From assembly GCA_947459465.1 (NCBI GenBank), contig CANHDS010000002.1:1-14744 (forward strand): 14,744 bases of DNA. The letters run 5' to 3'. Under the pieces are notes generated by a model that was given only the letters and a program-made list of their open reading frames with translations, had not been told where the DNA came from and ran no database searches. Positions 7,744-14,542 of the stretch are shown one piece after another. Numbering within the stretch: position 1 is the stretch's first letter; each line of letters opens with the position of its first letter. The stretch is from Burkholderiaceae bacterium. Lineage in GTDB: Bacteria > Pseudomonadota > Gammaproteobacteria > Burkholderiales > Burkholderiaceae. Made by a program: the position numbers and the translations under genes.

Positions 7744-8700
7744 CTAAGCCTTGAGCGATCTTGCCTGGAGTCGAAAAAAGATATCCATTAGCCAATCACT
7801 GCGTACCGCAAATTTAGTAAAGAGATAAAAACGACTCACTTGCGATCGAGTCAGTTTTGCTTCAATCGATCGATGACCATGATGTCGCAGTGCAATTTTT
7901 TTTAGCGTAAGTACTGCTAAGCCAAAGGCGAGAAAGCAAAACTGCCGAATACCCAGTTCCGTTTTTGGAATGCAATGAATATAACGAAGAGCATCCTCAA
8001 GTTTTTGGTGAGCAATTACAAGTAAATCAGTATCGCTGACCCCGATTGGTTTCCATGAAACTCCGCGCTCTCGATCCTCAGGTGAGTCTTTGAGAATATT
8101 CGTCATTTGTAGGGCTTGACCAAATGAAACTGCTAAGTGTTCCTTTTGTGAAATATTCTTTGCAAAAGCAGGGGAGTGAAGAGAGAATACGGCAGTTAAC
8201 ATTTCACCAACAACTCCAGCAACTACATAACAGTATTTTTCAAATTCAGTCAAATTCTCTAAACCATCTGAATTCTGACGCGTATGAAAATAGCTCATTC
8301 CATCTGACATGATTTGAATACAGCGCGCAACTGCCTGGCGCTGCTCTCCATCGCAACTTTCGAGTACGCGTAGTACCCTAGGGATATTTTGAATTAGTTC
8401 TTTCTCATCGCGATTGCTATGACCAGCTAAAGCAATTGCACATTGTTCCGTAAAATCTTTTGGGTTCTGAGAGCCTAGAACTGTTTTAACAAAGCTTGCA
8501 GATAAATCTTGTTTGGTTGTTGCATTGATACCAGATGCATCCTCAATCGTATCTACGATACGACAAAGTAGGTAGGTATTACCAACCACCTTTTCTAAAT
8601 TTGGTGGTAGCAATGGAATGGTGAGCGCAAATGTTCTAGAAACTGATTCAAGAATAGAGCGTTGGTAAAGCTCATCATCAGATAAAACAGGCATGCGCAA
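7744..8700 (-). CDS. Squalene/phytoene synthase family protein (squalene-synthase-like)
   Basis: This 318-residue all-helical prenyl-condensing enzyme has SRTFALTIPLLPP (21-33), a first aspartate motif RIVDTIEDA (47-55; D50, D54), the helix segment YCYVVAGVVGEMLT (156-169) and a second motif NILKDSPEDRERG (201-213; D205, D209). The DTIED form and the single-gene context resemble squalene synthases of the eukaryotic type more than the bacterial HpnC/HpnD pair. The likely reaction is head-to-head joining of two farnesyl diphosphates to squalene, but a phytoene or dehydrosqualene product cannot be excluded. No cyclase, desaturase or other hopanoid/carotenoid gene is adjacent. The start is TTG at 8700 or ATG at 8694 (residue 3); neither has a strong Shine-Dalgarno. 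It lies 26 nt downstream of the symporter gene. Confidence 0.88.
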   Translation of the reverse strand: MRMPVLSDDELYQRSILESVSRTFALTIPLLPPNLEKVVGNTYLLCRIVDTIEDASGINATTKQDLSASFVKTVLGSQNPKDFTEQCAIALAGHSNRDEKELIQNIPRVLRVLESCDGEQRQAVARCIQIMSDGMSYFHTRQNSDGLENLTEFEKYCYVVAGVVGEMLTAVFSLHSPAFAKNISQKEHLAVSFGQALQMTNILKDSPEDRERGVSWKPIGVSDTDLLVIAHQKLEDALRYIHCIPKTELGIRQFCFLAFGLAVLTLKKIALRHHGHRSIEAKLTRSQVSRFYLFTKFAVRSDWLMDIFFRLQARSLKA

Positions 8701-8726
8701 TTTGGCTTTCGAAAAGAAGAGGGTTG

Positions 8727-10166
8727 CTAATGTTGGGCTTTACTAAAGTTATTGATCTGCTTGTCTGGAGAGCGTGGCGCAATTGCGCTCCCCAAGACCA
8801 TACCTATTGCGCTTGCGAGTAAGCCAATTAATTGGGGCTCAACAGGCTCTTCAATGCCCATAAATTCCAACAAAAGCCATAAACTTAAGCCAAAGGTAAT
8901 GGCAAGTAGGGCGCCAAGATCACTTGCCTTCTTCCAGAATAAGCCCGCAACTAGAGGCACAAATGCACCTGCTAGCGTAATGCGGTAAGCATTTTCAACC
9001 ATGGTATGGATTTTGGTCTCAGTCGCAATCGCATAAAAAGTCACAATACTCGTAAATGCAAACACTGTGAGGCGTGTTGCCCATAGAAATTGTTTATCTG
9101 TCATGTGGTGATAAAAACCCTTAAGAATATTTTCTGTAAAGGTAACTGATGGTGCTAGCAAGGTTCCAGATGCGGTACTCATAATTACAGAGATAAGTGC
9201 TCCAAAGAAAATAACCTGTATGTAAAAGGGCATGTGATCAAGAATTAGGGTTGGCAAAATCATCTGTGAGTCACTCGCCAGAAATTTTTCAACCATTTGT
9301 GGATCAATGATATTTGCCGTGTAAGCCAGGAAAAGTGGAACGCTAGCAAAAAAGAAATAGGCAACACCGCCAAAAGTGGTTCCCCATACGGCAATCGACT
9401 CACTCTTGGCAGCATTGACCCGCTGGAAAACGTCTTGTTGTGGAATGGAGCCTAGTGCAATTGTGAGCAATGCCGCAATCCAGCCAAGCATATCGATTGG
9501 ATCAAGTGTCGGCAAGAAATTAAATTTACCCTCTGCATTAGCTTTGGTAATAACACTGACAACACCACCCGCTTGATCGGCGGCATTATTTGCTACTAAT
9601 AAAAGCCCAATCACAATCACAATCATTTGTACAAACGTTGTGAGTGCAACCGACCACATGCCACCAAAGAGGGTGTAGACCAAAACTACTCCAGCACCAA
9701 TTAACATGCCATCGCTCATCGAAATCAGATCATTTGAAAGCACATTAAAGGTGAGACCTAATGCAGAAATTTGGGCGGATACCCAGCCGAGGTAGGAGAC
9801 TATGATGCAAATGGATATTAATAATTCGGTTTGGCGGTTGTAGCGAAATCGAAAATAGTCACCAAGGGTCATGAGATTCATTCGGTACAAGGGCCTTGCA
9901 AAAATCAGCCCGAATAGAATCAAGCAGATCGATGCCCCAAGGGGATCTGAAATAAGGCCTCTGAACCCCTCTTCTAGAAAAGTTGCCGAAATGCCAAGAA
10001 CAGTCTCAGCACCAAACCAAGTTGCAAAGACCATTGCCAGAACAAAAGCCATGGGTAAATTTCGGCCAGCCGTAATGTAGTCTCTAGCATTGTGGACTTT
10101 GGTGGCAGCGTATAACCCTATTGCAATTGAAATGCCAAGATAAGCAATCACGAACCAAAGCAGCAT
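8727..10166 (-). CDS. Sodium:solute symporter family (SSS) permease
   Basis: This 479-residue inner-membrane protein has about 12-13 hydrophobic helices and is almost surely a Na+-coupled uptake carrier. SSS hallmarks (ATG numbering) are YITAGRNLP (31-39), ATWFGAETVLGISATF (about 48-63), YTLFGGMWSV (164-173), GSIPQQDVFQRV (239-250) and ISVIMSTASGTLLAPS (325-340); the last is the helix that supplies Na2-site Ser/Ala residues. The substrate is not readable from sequence. I chose ATG at 10166 because AGAGGA lies 7 nt upstream; the open frame extends to a TTG at 10187 with no such support. The squalene-synthase-like gene follows 26 nt downstream on the same strand, so the two are probably co-transcribed. 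No terminator separates them. Confidence 0.92.
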   Translation of the reverse strand: MLLWFVIAYLGISIAIGLYAATKVHNARDYITAGRNLPMAFVLAMVFATWFGAETVLGISATFLEEGFRGLISDPLGASICLILFGLIFARPLYRMNLMTLGDYFRFRYNRQTELLISICIIVSYLGWVSAQISALGLTFNVLSNDLISMSDGMLIGAGVVLVYTLFGGMWSVALTTFVQMIVIVIGLLLVANNAADQAGGVVSVITKANAEGKFNFLPTLDPIDMLGWIAALLTIALGSIPQQDVFQRVNAAKSESIAVWGTTFGGVAYFFFASVPLFLAYTANIIDPQMVEKFLASDSQMILPTLILDHMPFYIQVIFFGALISVIMSTASGTLLAPSVTFTENILKGFYHHMTDKQFLWATRLTVFAFTSIVTFYAIATETKIHTMVENAYRITLAGAFVPLVAGLFWKKASDLGALLAITFGLSLWLLLEFMGIEEPVEPQLIGLLASAIGMVLGSAIAPRSPDKQINNFSKAQH

Positions 10167-10206
10167 TGCACCGTCCTCTTTTGACAAAGTAGATTGATCA
10201 TCGGAG

Positions 10207-10218
10207 GGTCTTTAGACC
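10207..10218. repeat. Short perfect inverted repeat GGTCT-TT-AGACC
   Basis: GGTCT (10207-10211) and AGACC (10214-10218) are exact reverse complements around a 2-nt centre. The element lies in the likely 5' untranslated leader of the symporter transcript, about 40 nt upstream of its start codon. Such a tight dyad could be a regulator operator. It may equally be chance, and its function is unknown. Confidence 0.35.
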
Positions 10219-10251
10219 ACTCCATTAGGGCCCATTTATTAGTAAGCCCTG

Positions 10252-10257
10252 ATTATA
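10252..10257 (-). promoter_or_regulatory. Candidate -10 box (TATAAT) for the symporter operon
   Basis: The minus strand carries an exact TATAAT here, about 85 nt upstream of the chosen symporter start codon. The best upstream -35-like hexamer is CTGACT, only 14 nt away, so the promoter is either activator-dependent or not real. The two nearby inverted repeats flank this site. Confidence 0.3.
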
Positions 10258-10291
10258 GGTGGGGATCATTCAGTCAGGATGAATCGAACTA

Positions 10292-10317
10292 ATAGGTTCT
10301 AAGTGATTGAAACCTAT
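10292..10317. repeat. Inverted repeat ATAGGTT-N12-AACCTAT
   Basis: The arms at 10292-10298 and 10311-10317 match over 7 bp with a 12-nt centre. The spacing puts the arms on nearly the same helix face, which would fit a dimeric transcription factor bound upstream of the symporter promoter. The link to regulation is inference. Confidence 0.35.
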
Positions 10318-10542
10318 CAAGATCTGTGGCGGCCAAGCAGTTAAATTTCATTTGGGATTTATCAAAAGTGCTAGTGGTAGCTAAGTCTTATAAAAGAGTG
10401 CATCCTTTTGCATGATGAGATAGCCTTTATGCCGAAAAATAATTTCATGGGTCATGTTTTATTTCATTCGCAGGCTAGAAAATCTGAATAGCCCTAAAAA
10501 ATATCGTACTATTGTTACTAATCATATTAAATTGGAGTAGTC

Positions 10543-11562
10543 ATGAAAATTTGTATCATCGGTGGTGGTGGCGCAATTGGCGGCTATTTGGCGGTCATGT
10601 TGGCAAATTCTGGGAACGATGTAACAGTAATGGCGCGTGGCGCGACCCTGCGAGCTATCGAAGAGCGTGGACTCGCTCTAATTAGTGATGAGCACCCTGA
10701 GCCAATCATTGCAAAAGTAAAAGCTGTTGAAAACTTACGCGGTTTACCAAAACAAGATGTCATTATTTTGGCTGTAAAGGCCCATCAAGTAGAACCCGTC
10801 ATTGATGATTTGGTATCCGCTCTTGGATCCGAAACTATTTTGATTCCAATGCAAAACGGAATTCCTTGGTGGTATTTTCAAAAACTTAGTAGTAAATATA
10901 AAGATCACCAAGTCGATACTGTTGATCCAGGCGGCGTTGTGATGCGTGCCATTAGTCCGGATAACATTATTGGTTGCGTCGTTTATCCTGCCACGATTAC
11001 GCAAGGGCCTGGTGTTATTCGACATGTTGAGGGTGTGCGTTTCCCCCTTGGGGAGTTAGATGGTAAGCCGACTGATCGGATTCAGAAGATTTCTGATGTC
11101 ATGGGCGCTGCCGGTTTTAAATCTCCGATCTTGGATGATATTCGTGCTGAGATTTGGTTAAAGCTTTGGGGCAATCTCACCTTTAATCCGATTAGCGCCT
11201 TAACGCATGGTACTTTAGAGGGAATTTGTCGCTATCCCCTGACCAAAGAGCTGGCCCGCAATATGATGGCTGAAGCACAAGCGATTGCTGAAAAGCTCGG
11301 TGTCACATTCCGAGTGGACATTGAGCGACGCATTGCTGGTGCTGAAAAGGTGGGTAAACACAAAACCTCCATGCTGCAGGATTTGGAGGCTGGCCGTTCA
11401 TTAGAAATCGACGCTTTGCTGGGCTCTGTGATTGAGTTAGGTGAAATTACCGAGACCCCAACACCTTGTTTAAATACGGTTTATGCACTTACGAAGTACT
11501 TAGATCAAAACGTACAGGATGCTAAAGGCAATCTCGTATTACCCGTGGCTGCCGGATATTGA
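10543..11562 (+). CDS. Ketopantoate reductase (ApbA/PanE) family NAD(P)-dependent dehydrogenase
   Basis: This 339-residue two-domain dehydrogenase has an N-terminal Rossmann fold with GGGGAIGG (7-14) and the QNG motif (104-106, N105). The C-terminal helical domain carries the KLWGNLTFNPISALT block (207-221), with K207 aligning with the PanE catalytic lysine, and HKTSMLQDLEAGRSLEID (273-290), with S276 and E288 aligning with ketopantoate-contacting residues. The catalytic set is complete. The NGIPWWYF/VDPGGVV insertion and the longer length than E. coli PanE (about 300) suggest a side branch of the family that reduces another 2-oxo acid. Ketopantoate reduction for pantothenate synthesis remains possible. 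A GGAG site sits 5 nt before the ATG. Its stop directly abuts the convergent hydrolase stop. Confidence 0.9.
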   Translation: MKICIIGGGGAIGGYLAVMLANSGNDVTVMARGATLRAIEERGLALISDEHPEPIIAKVKAVENLRGLPKQDVIILAVKAHQVEPVIDDLVSALGSETILIPMQNGIPWWYFQKLSSKYKDHQVDTVDPGGVVMRAISPDNIIGCVVYPATITQGPGVIRHVEGVRFPLGELDGKPTDRIQKISDVMGAAGFKSPILDDIRAEIWLKLWGNLTFNPISALTHGTLEGICRYPLTKELARNMMAEAQAIAEKLGVTFRVDIERRIAGAEKVGKHKTSMLQDLEAGRSLEIDALLGSVIELGEITETPTPCLNTVYALTKYLDQNVQDAKGNLVLPVAAGY

Positions 11563-12330
11563 TTATTCAAAGCGATTATCAAGGCGTCCAACGCCATCAA
11601 TCACGATGCTGACTTGACTGCCTGGTTTCATGGAGCCGACACCTACGGAGGTTCCACAGGCAATCACGTCACCTGGCAAAAGGGTCATGTCTTGTGAAAT
11701 TAAGCTGACTAATTGAGCGGGAGTGAAAACGGTATCGCTCATGGAGTAATTCTGACGTTCTTGATCGTTGAGAATGGTTTTAATGGTCAAGCTCATCGGA
11801 TCGATATCGGTTGTAATCGTGGGCCCAAAAACACCAAAGGTGTCAAAACTTTTAGAGCGACTCCACTGTGCGTACCCTGGGTTGCGATTCAAAATCTCGA
11901 CAGCGGTAACATCATTAACACAGGTATAGCCAAAAATGAATTGAGCAGCATTTTCAACACTCACGCCATGGCATTTGGACCCAATCACAATACCTAACTC
12001 ACCTTCATAAATCACCTTTCCTGCATAGGATTTGGGAACTTGTATGGTCTGACCAGCCGCTAAAAAAGAATTACTTGCCTTTAAAAAATATAAAGGTTCA
12101 TCGGGAACAGTGTGCTCAAGTTTCGTCACCAAGGCGTGAAAGTTATCCACTAGGGCAATAAATTTACTTGGAACGCACGGTATCTCAATTGTTACATCCG
12201 CAACCTTGAGATATTCACCAGTTGCTTTTGTGTTGGAAAATAAATCACCGGCATAGACAGCAATTTGATCACCTTGTAATTGCCCAAACCCGAAATTGCC
12301 GTGATGCGTAAAGCGTAACCATTGAGCCAT
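11563..12330 (-). CDS. Fumarylacetoacetate hydrolase (FAH) family protein
   Basis: This 255-residue soluble protein has the FAH fold. Metal ligands E109 and E111 occur in YEGELGIVIG (108-117), and D140 in the CVNDVTA segment (137-143). A conserved SRSKSFDTFGVFGP loop lies at 157-170, and the core ends in LLPGDVIACGTSVGVGSM. Members split C-C bonds or isomerise/decarboxylate 2-oxo or enol acids in aromatic and amino-acid catabolism. The exact substrate is not visible. The start ATG at 12330 is backed by a strong AAGGAG at 12340-12345 (minus strand, 9 nt spacing). It converges on the dehydrogenase gene with no spacer and diverges from the reductase-B-like gene across 65 nt. Confidence 0.93.
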   Translation of the reverse strand: MAQWLRFTHHGNFGFGQLQGDQIAVYAGDLFSNTKATGEYLKVADVTIEIPCVPSKFIALVDNFHALVTKLEHTVPDEPLYFLKASNSFLAAGQTIQVPKSYAGKVIYEGELGIVIGSKCHGVSVENAAQFIFGYTCVNDVTAVEILNRNPGYAQWSRSKSFDTFGVFGPTITTDIDPMSLTIKTILNDQERQNYSMSDTVFTPAQLVSLISQDMTLLPGDVIACGTSVGVGSMKPGSQVSIVIDGVGRLDNRFE

Positions 12331-12395
12331 AATATCTTTCTCCTTTATTTATGTTTACCATGATCTTATCAATTACTGCTCACTTACCCTAAAAA

Positions 12396-13322
12396 ATGTC
12401 AGAACTATCGTTTGCACCCGATTTTGACCAAGCGATTTTGTACATACAACGCACGCGCTCTTATTACTTAGCGCTTGGTTATGACAACCCATATGTCTGG
12501 GCGCATTATGAGGACGTTCCATTTGCCGCCTTACAAAAACCTTTGAAGGCTTGGACTTTGGCTTTAATTACGACAGCGGTTCCTTATGACCCTTCTAAAG
12601 GCGATCAAGGGCCTGGCGCACCCTATAACGCGCGAGCAAAGTTCTATGAGCCATATGCGATGACAACCGCCACCGATCCGGATTTGCGCATTGCGCATGT
12701 TGGAATTGATCGAAAGCATGCCAATCTATCCGAGATGGCCTGCTGGTTCCCGCTGGCGGCTGCTAGACAAGCAGTTGTTGATCAGCAGATTGCTAGACTT
12801 GCACGACGATTTTATGGTTTACCGACTAATCGTAGCCAGCGCCATACCATCGAAAACGATGCACCACGGATTTTGGAAATGTGCAAAGACGATGGGGTGG
12901 ATGCAGCTGTTTTGATCCCAAATTGTCCGATTTGTCATCAGAGTATTTCTTTGCTGGCACGCTTTCTAGAAAATGCAGGCCTACCAACCGTGATTGTGGG
13001 AGCGGCCAAAGACATTGTGGAGTATTGTGGAGTACCACGCTTTGTATTCAATGATTTTCCACTGGGTAATGCAGCAGCGAGACCTCAAGATCCAAAATCC
13101 CAGCAGATGATTTTTAGTTTAGCCCTTGATGTGCTTGAGTTTGCCCCGGGACCACGAACGACTGTCCAAAGTGCCCTGCGTTGGAGTGACGATGCTCGCT
13201 GGAAATTGGACTACATGAATATCGAGCGTTTAACAGAGCGCGAAATTGAGGCCCTGCGGGGCGAGGCTGAAACTGCGAGACTTGCTGCAAAAGAAATTCG
13301 GCAAAAGACAGTCGGGAGTTAG
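12396..13322 (+). CDS. Glycine/betaine/D-proline reductase subunit B-like protein, cysteine variant
   Basis: This 308-residue protein resembles the GrdB/PrdB family, the substrate-binding redox subunits of anaerobic glycine, betaine and D-proline reductases. Supporting blocks are the central [19 protein letters not shown] (102-120), then [19 protein letters not shown] (165-183), and [20 protein letters not shown] (191-210) with FPLGNAAA (221-228). In classical GrdB the equivalent position is selenocysteine; here C177 and C180 form PNCPICH and the codons are plain TGT. No in-frame TGA occurs. There is no signal peptide or membrane helix, and the C-terminal 40 residues are charged and helical. 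ATG at 12396 has no Shine-Dalgarno. The substrate and real reaction are unknown; the nearby FAH-family and ketopantoate-reductase-family genes hint at small-acid catabolism. Confidence 0.75.
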   Translation: MSELSFAPDFDQAILYIQRTRSYYLALGYDNPYVWAHYEDVPFAALQKPLKAWTLALITTAVPYDPSKGDQGPGAPYNARAKFYEPYAMTTATDPDLRIAHVGIDRKHANLSEMACWFPLAAARQAVVDQQIARLARRFYGLPTNRSQRHTIENDAPRILEMCKDDGVDAAVLIPNCPICHQSISLLARFLENAGLPTVIVGAAKDIVEYCGVPRFVFNDFPLGNAAARPQDPKSQQMIFSLALDVLEFAPGPRTTVQSALRWSDDARWKLDYMNIERLTEREIEALRGEAETARLAAKEIRQKTVGS

Positions 13323-13399
13323 TGGTCGGAATGAGAGGATTCGAACCTCCGACCCCCTCGTCCCGAACGAGGTGCGCTACCAGGCTGCGCTACATTCCG
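13323..13399 (-). tRNA. tRNA-Pro (anticodon CGG), 3' CCA encoded
   Basis: Read on the minus strand, 77 nt fold as a full cloverleaf. The acceptor is CGGAATG/CATTCCG, the D arm is GCGC-AGCCTGGTA-GCGC, the anticodon arm is CCTCG-TTCGGGA-CGAGG giving anticodon CGG (reads CCG), the T arm is GGAGG-TTCGAAT-CCTCT, then discriminator A and genomic CCA. It closely matches E. coli tRNA-Pro(CGG). It starts 12 nt after the ispB stop on the same strand, so it may be processed from an ispB read-through transcript. Its CCA end directly touches the stop codon of the convergent reductase-B-like gene. Confidence 0.97.
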
Positions 13400-13411
13400 T
13401 ATTCGCTTATT

Positions 13412-14416
13412 TTATCCCTGACGAATCAGCGAGTACTCGCATAAAGCCCGCAGGGATTCACTGGCGGCGTTTTGGGGAAAATCCTTAATCGTATTTAGGG
13501 CCAAGAGAACCTCGCGCCTTGCAGCATCTTGGGTGTACTCCAAGGCGCCAGAATCATAGATTCCTTTTAAGATTTGATCAAACACGTCATCCGGTAACTC
13601 CTCATTTTGCGAGATCGCTTCCCGAGCTAGTAGTTGTTGATCTGGGGTACCTTTTTCCATGAGATAGATCAGCGGCAAAGTAGGCTTACCTTCACGTAAA
13701 TCATCACCCACATTCTTACCCATTTCATTGGGGTCAGCCGTGTAATCCAATAGGTCGTCCATGAGCTGGAAGGCAGTGCCAATATGGCGGCCGAACGCTG
13801 CGGCTAGTTCACGTTCAATATCGCTTGCTTGGGCAATTAACGCACCAAGCTCAGCAGATGCCTCAAATAATTTTGCCGTTTTATAGCGAATGACTTGGAG
13901 ATAGCTGGATTCATCCACCTCGGGATCATTCATATTTAGAAGTTGTAAGACTTCCCCTTCGGCAATCGTGTTCGTAGCGTCAGAGAGAATTTGCATCACC
14001 CGAATATCATTGGGGGCAACCATCATTTGAAAAGCGCGGGAGTATAAAAAATCACCCACTAAAACGCTGGCGGCATTCCCGAAGGCAGCGTTGGCAGTTT
14101 GTCGTCCCCGGCGCATGGTTGACTCATCGACAACGTCATCGTGGAGCAGGGTCGCGGTATGGATGAATTCAACCACTGCTGCCAGCTCTAAAGCATGCGG
14201 AATTTCTTTACCATTAGCCAAGGCTTTGGCCATTAAGAGAAGAAGAGCAGGGCGAACCCGTTTCCCCCCTGACGCAATGATGTAAGACGAGATTTGGTCA
14301 ATGAGGACCACCTCGGAGGCAAGTCGACGGCGAATGACCTCGTCCAAAGCCTTTAAATCAGGGCTAATGGGGGCCAAAATTTGCCCTAAGTGATTGTTTT
14401 TGACAGTGTTATGCAT
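13412..14416 (-). CDS. ispB: Octaprenyl diphosphate synthase (long-chain trans-polyprenyl synthase)
   Basis: This 334-residue soluble enzyme extends farnesyl diphosphate with isopentenyl diphosphate to make the ubiquinone side chain. The substrate-binding GGKRVRP lies at 50-56. The first Asp-rich motif DDVVD (93-97) sits in HTATLLHDDVVDESTMRRG, and the second, DDLLD (220-224), in FQLMDDLLDYTAD. Small residues A88 and T89, five and four places before the first motif, are those found in long-chain (C40-type) synthases. KTAKLFEAS (179-187) and DDLREGKPTLPLI (238-250) are also conserved. Length and motifs are complete. It diverges from rplU as in most proteobacteria, and tRNA-Pro lies 12 nt downstream. 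The exact chain length (C40 assumed) is inference. Confidence 0.95.
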   Translation of the reverse strand: MHNTVKNNHLGQILAPISPDLKALDEVIRRRLASEVVLIDQISSYIIASGGKRVRPALLLLMAKALANGKEIPHALELAAVVEFIHTATLLHDDVVDESTMRRGRQTANAAFGNAASVLVGDFLYSRAFQMMVAPNDIRVMQILSDATNTIAEGEVLQLLNMNDPEVDESSYLQVIRYKTAKLFEASAELGALIAQASDIERELAAAFGRHIGTAFQLMDDLLDYTADPNEMGKNVGDDLREGKPTLPLIYLMEKGTPDQQLLAREAISQNEELPDDVFDQILKGIYDSGALEYTQDAARREVLLALNTIKDFPQNAASESLRALCEYSLIRQG

Positions 14417-14428
14417 CCAAGATATAAT
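14400..14428 (+). promoter_or_regulatory. Consensus sigma-70 promoter of rplU
   Basis: TTGACA (14400-14405) and TATAAT (14423-14428) are separated by exactly 17 nt, a perfect consensus match. Transcription should start near 14435, leaving a leader of about 108 nt before rplU. The -35 box and much of the spacer lie inside the first codons of divergent ispB. Confidence 0.85.
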
Positions 14429-14439
14429 ACTTGGCTCAG

Positions 14440-14468
14440 CTTAAAGTAGCAGTTTTTCTGTAAGTCAA
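14440..14468 (-). promoter_or_regulatory. Candidate ispB promoter
   Basis: On the minus strand TTGACT (14463-14468) is followed after 17 nt by TTTAAG (14440-14445). The predicted start would be near 14433, with a very short leader of about 17 nt to the ispB ATG. The -10 box is only 4/6. The site lies back to back with the rplU promoter, so the two would compete for RNA polymerase. Confidence 0.4.
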
Positions 14469-14501
14469 AGACTTTTAAGGAAATTAGGTTGCTAAATTAG
14501 T

Positions 14502-14521
14502 TGATTTGTAATGATTTGTAG
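14502..14521 (+). repeat. Tandem 10-nt repeat in the rplU leader
   Basis: TGATTTGTAA (14502-14511) is followed at once by TGATTTGTAG (14512-14521), and then by a run of eight T (14522-14529). In the mRNA this AU-rich unstructured stretch lies just before the ribosome binding site and could aid S1-dependent ribosome loading. That role is inference. Confidence 0.5.
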
Positions 14522-14530
14522 TTTTTTTTG

Positions 14531-14535
14531 AGAGG
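14531..14535 (+). promoter_or_regulatory. rplU ribosome binding site
   Basis: AGAGG lies 7 nt before the ATG at 14543 and fixes the rplU start. No other in-frame start lies near it. Confidence 0.7.
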
Positions 14536-14542
14536 TTTAACC

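Larger units (their letters stand above)
10167..10542. other. Divergent intergenic region between symporter and dehydrogenase genes
   Basis: This is the only gene-free stretch above 300 nt. It must hold the promoters for the leftward symporter operon and the rightward ketopantoate-reductase-like gene. I see two short inverted repeats and a good minus-strand -10 box (listed separately), and a GGAG Shine-Dalgarno at 10534-10537, 5 nt before the ATG at 10543. I do not see a convincing plus-strand -35/-10 pair, a tRNA, a riboswitch-like fold, a mobile-element end or a plausible small coding gene. Confidence 0.7.

Noticed and set aside
10167..10187. Longer symporter start at TTG 10187
   Set aside because: The ATG at 10166 has AGAGGA at good spacing and begins directly before the first membrane helix. 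The TTG has no such support.
12924..12935. Possible selenocysteine codon in the GrdB/PrdB-like gene
   Set aside because: The codons at the equivalent site are TGT (Cys) and no in-frame TGA occurs, so recoding is not involved.
13246..13488. Plus-strand open frame running through the tRNA-Pro gene
   Set aside because: It overlaps the reductase-like gene, the tRNA and the ispB 3' end out of frame. Spurious proteins of this kind across tRNA genes are a common annotation error.
14462..14474. Hairpin AAGTC-AAA-GACTT followed by TTTT in the rplU leader, as a terminator or attenuator
   Set aside because: The stem is only 5 bp with two G-C pairs and a short T tract, too weak for intrinsic termination. 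It also overlaps the candidate ispB -35 box, which explains part of the sequence.
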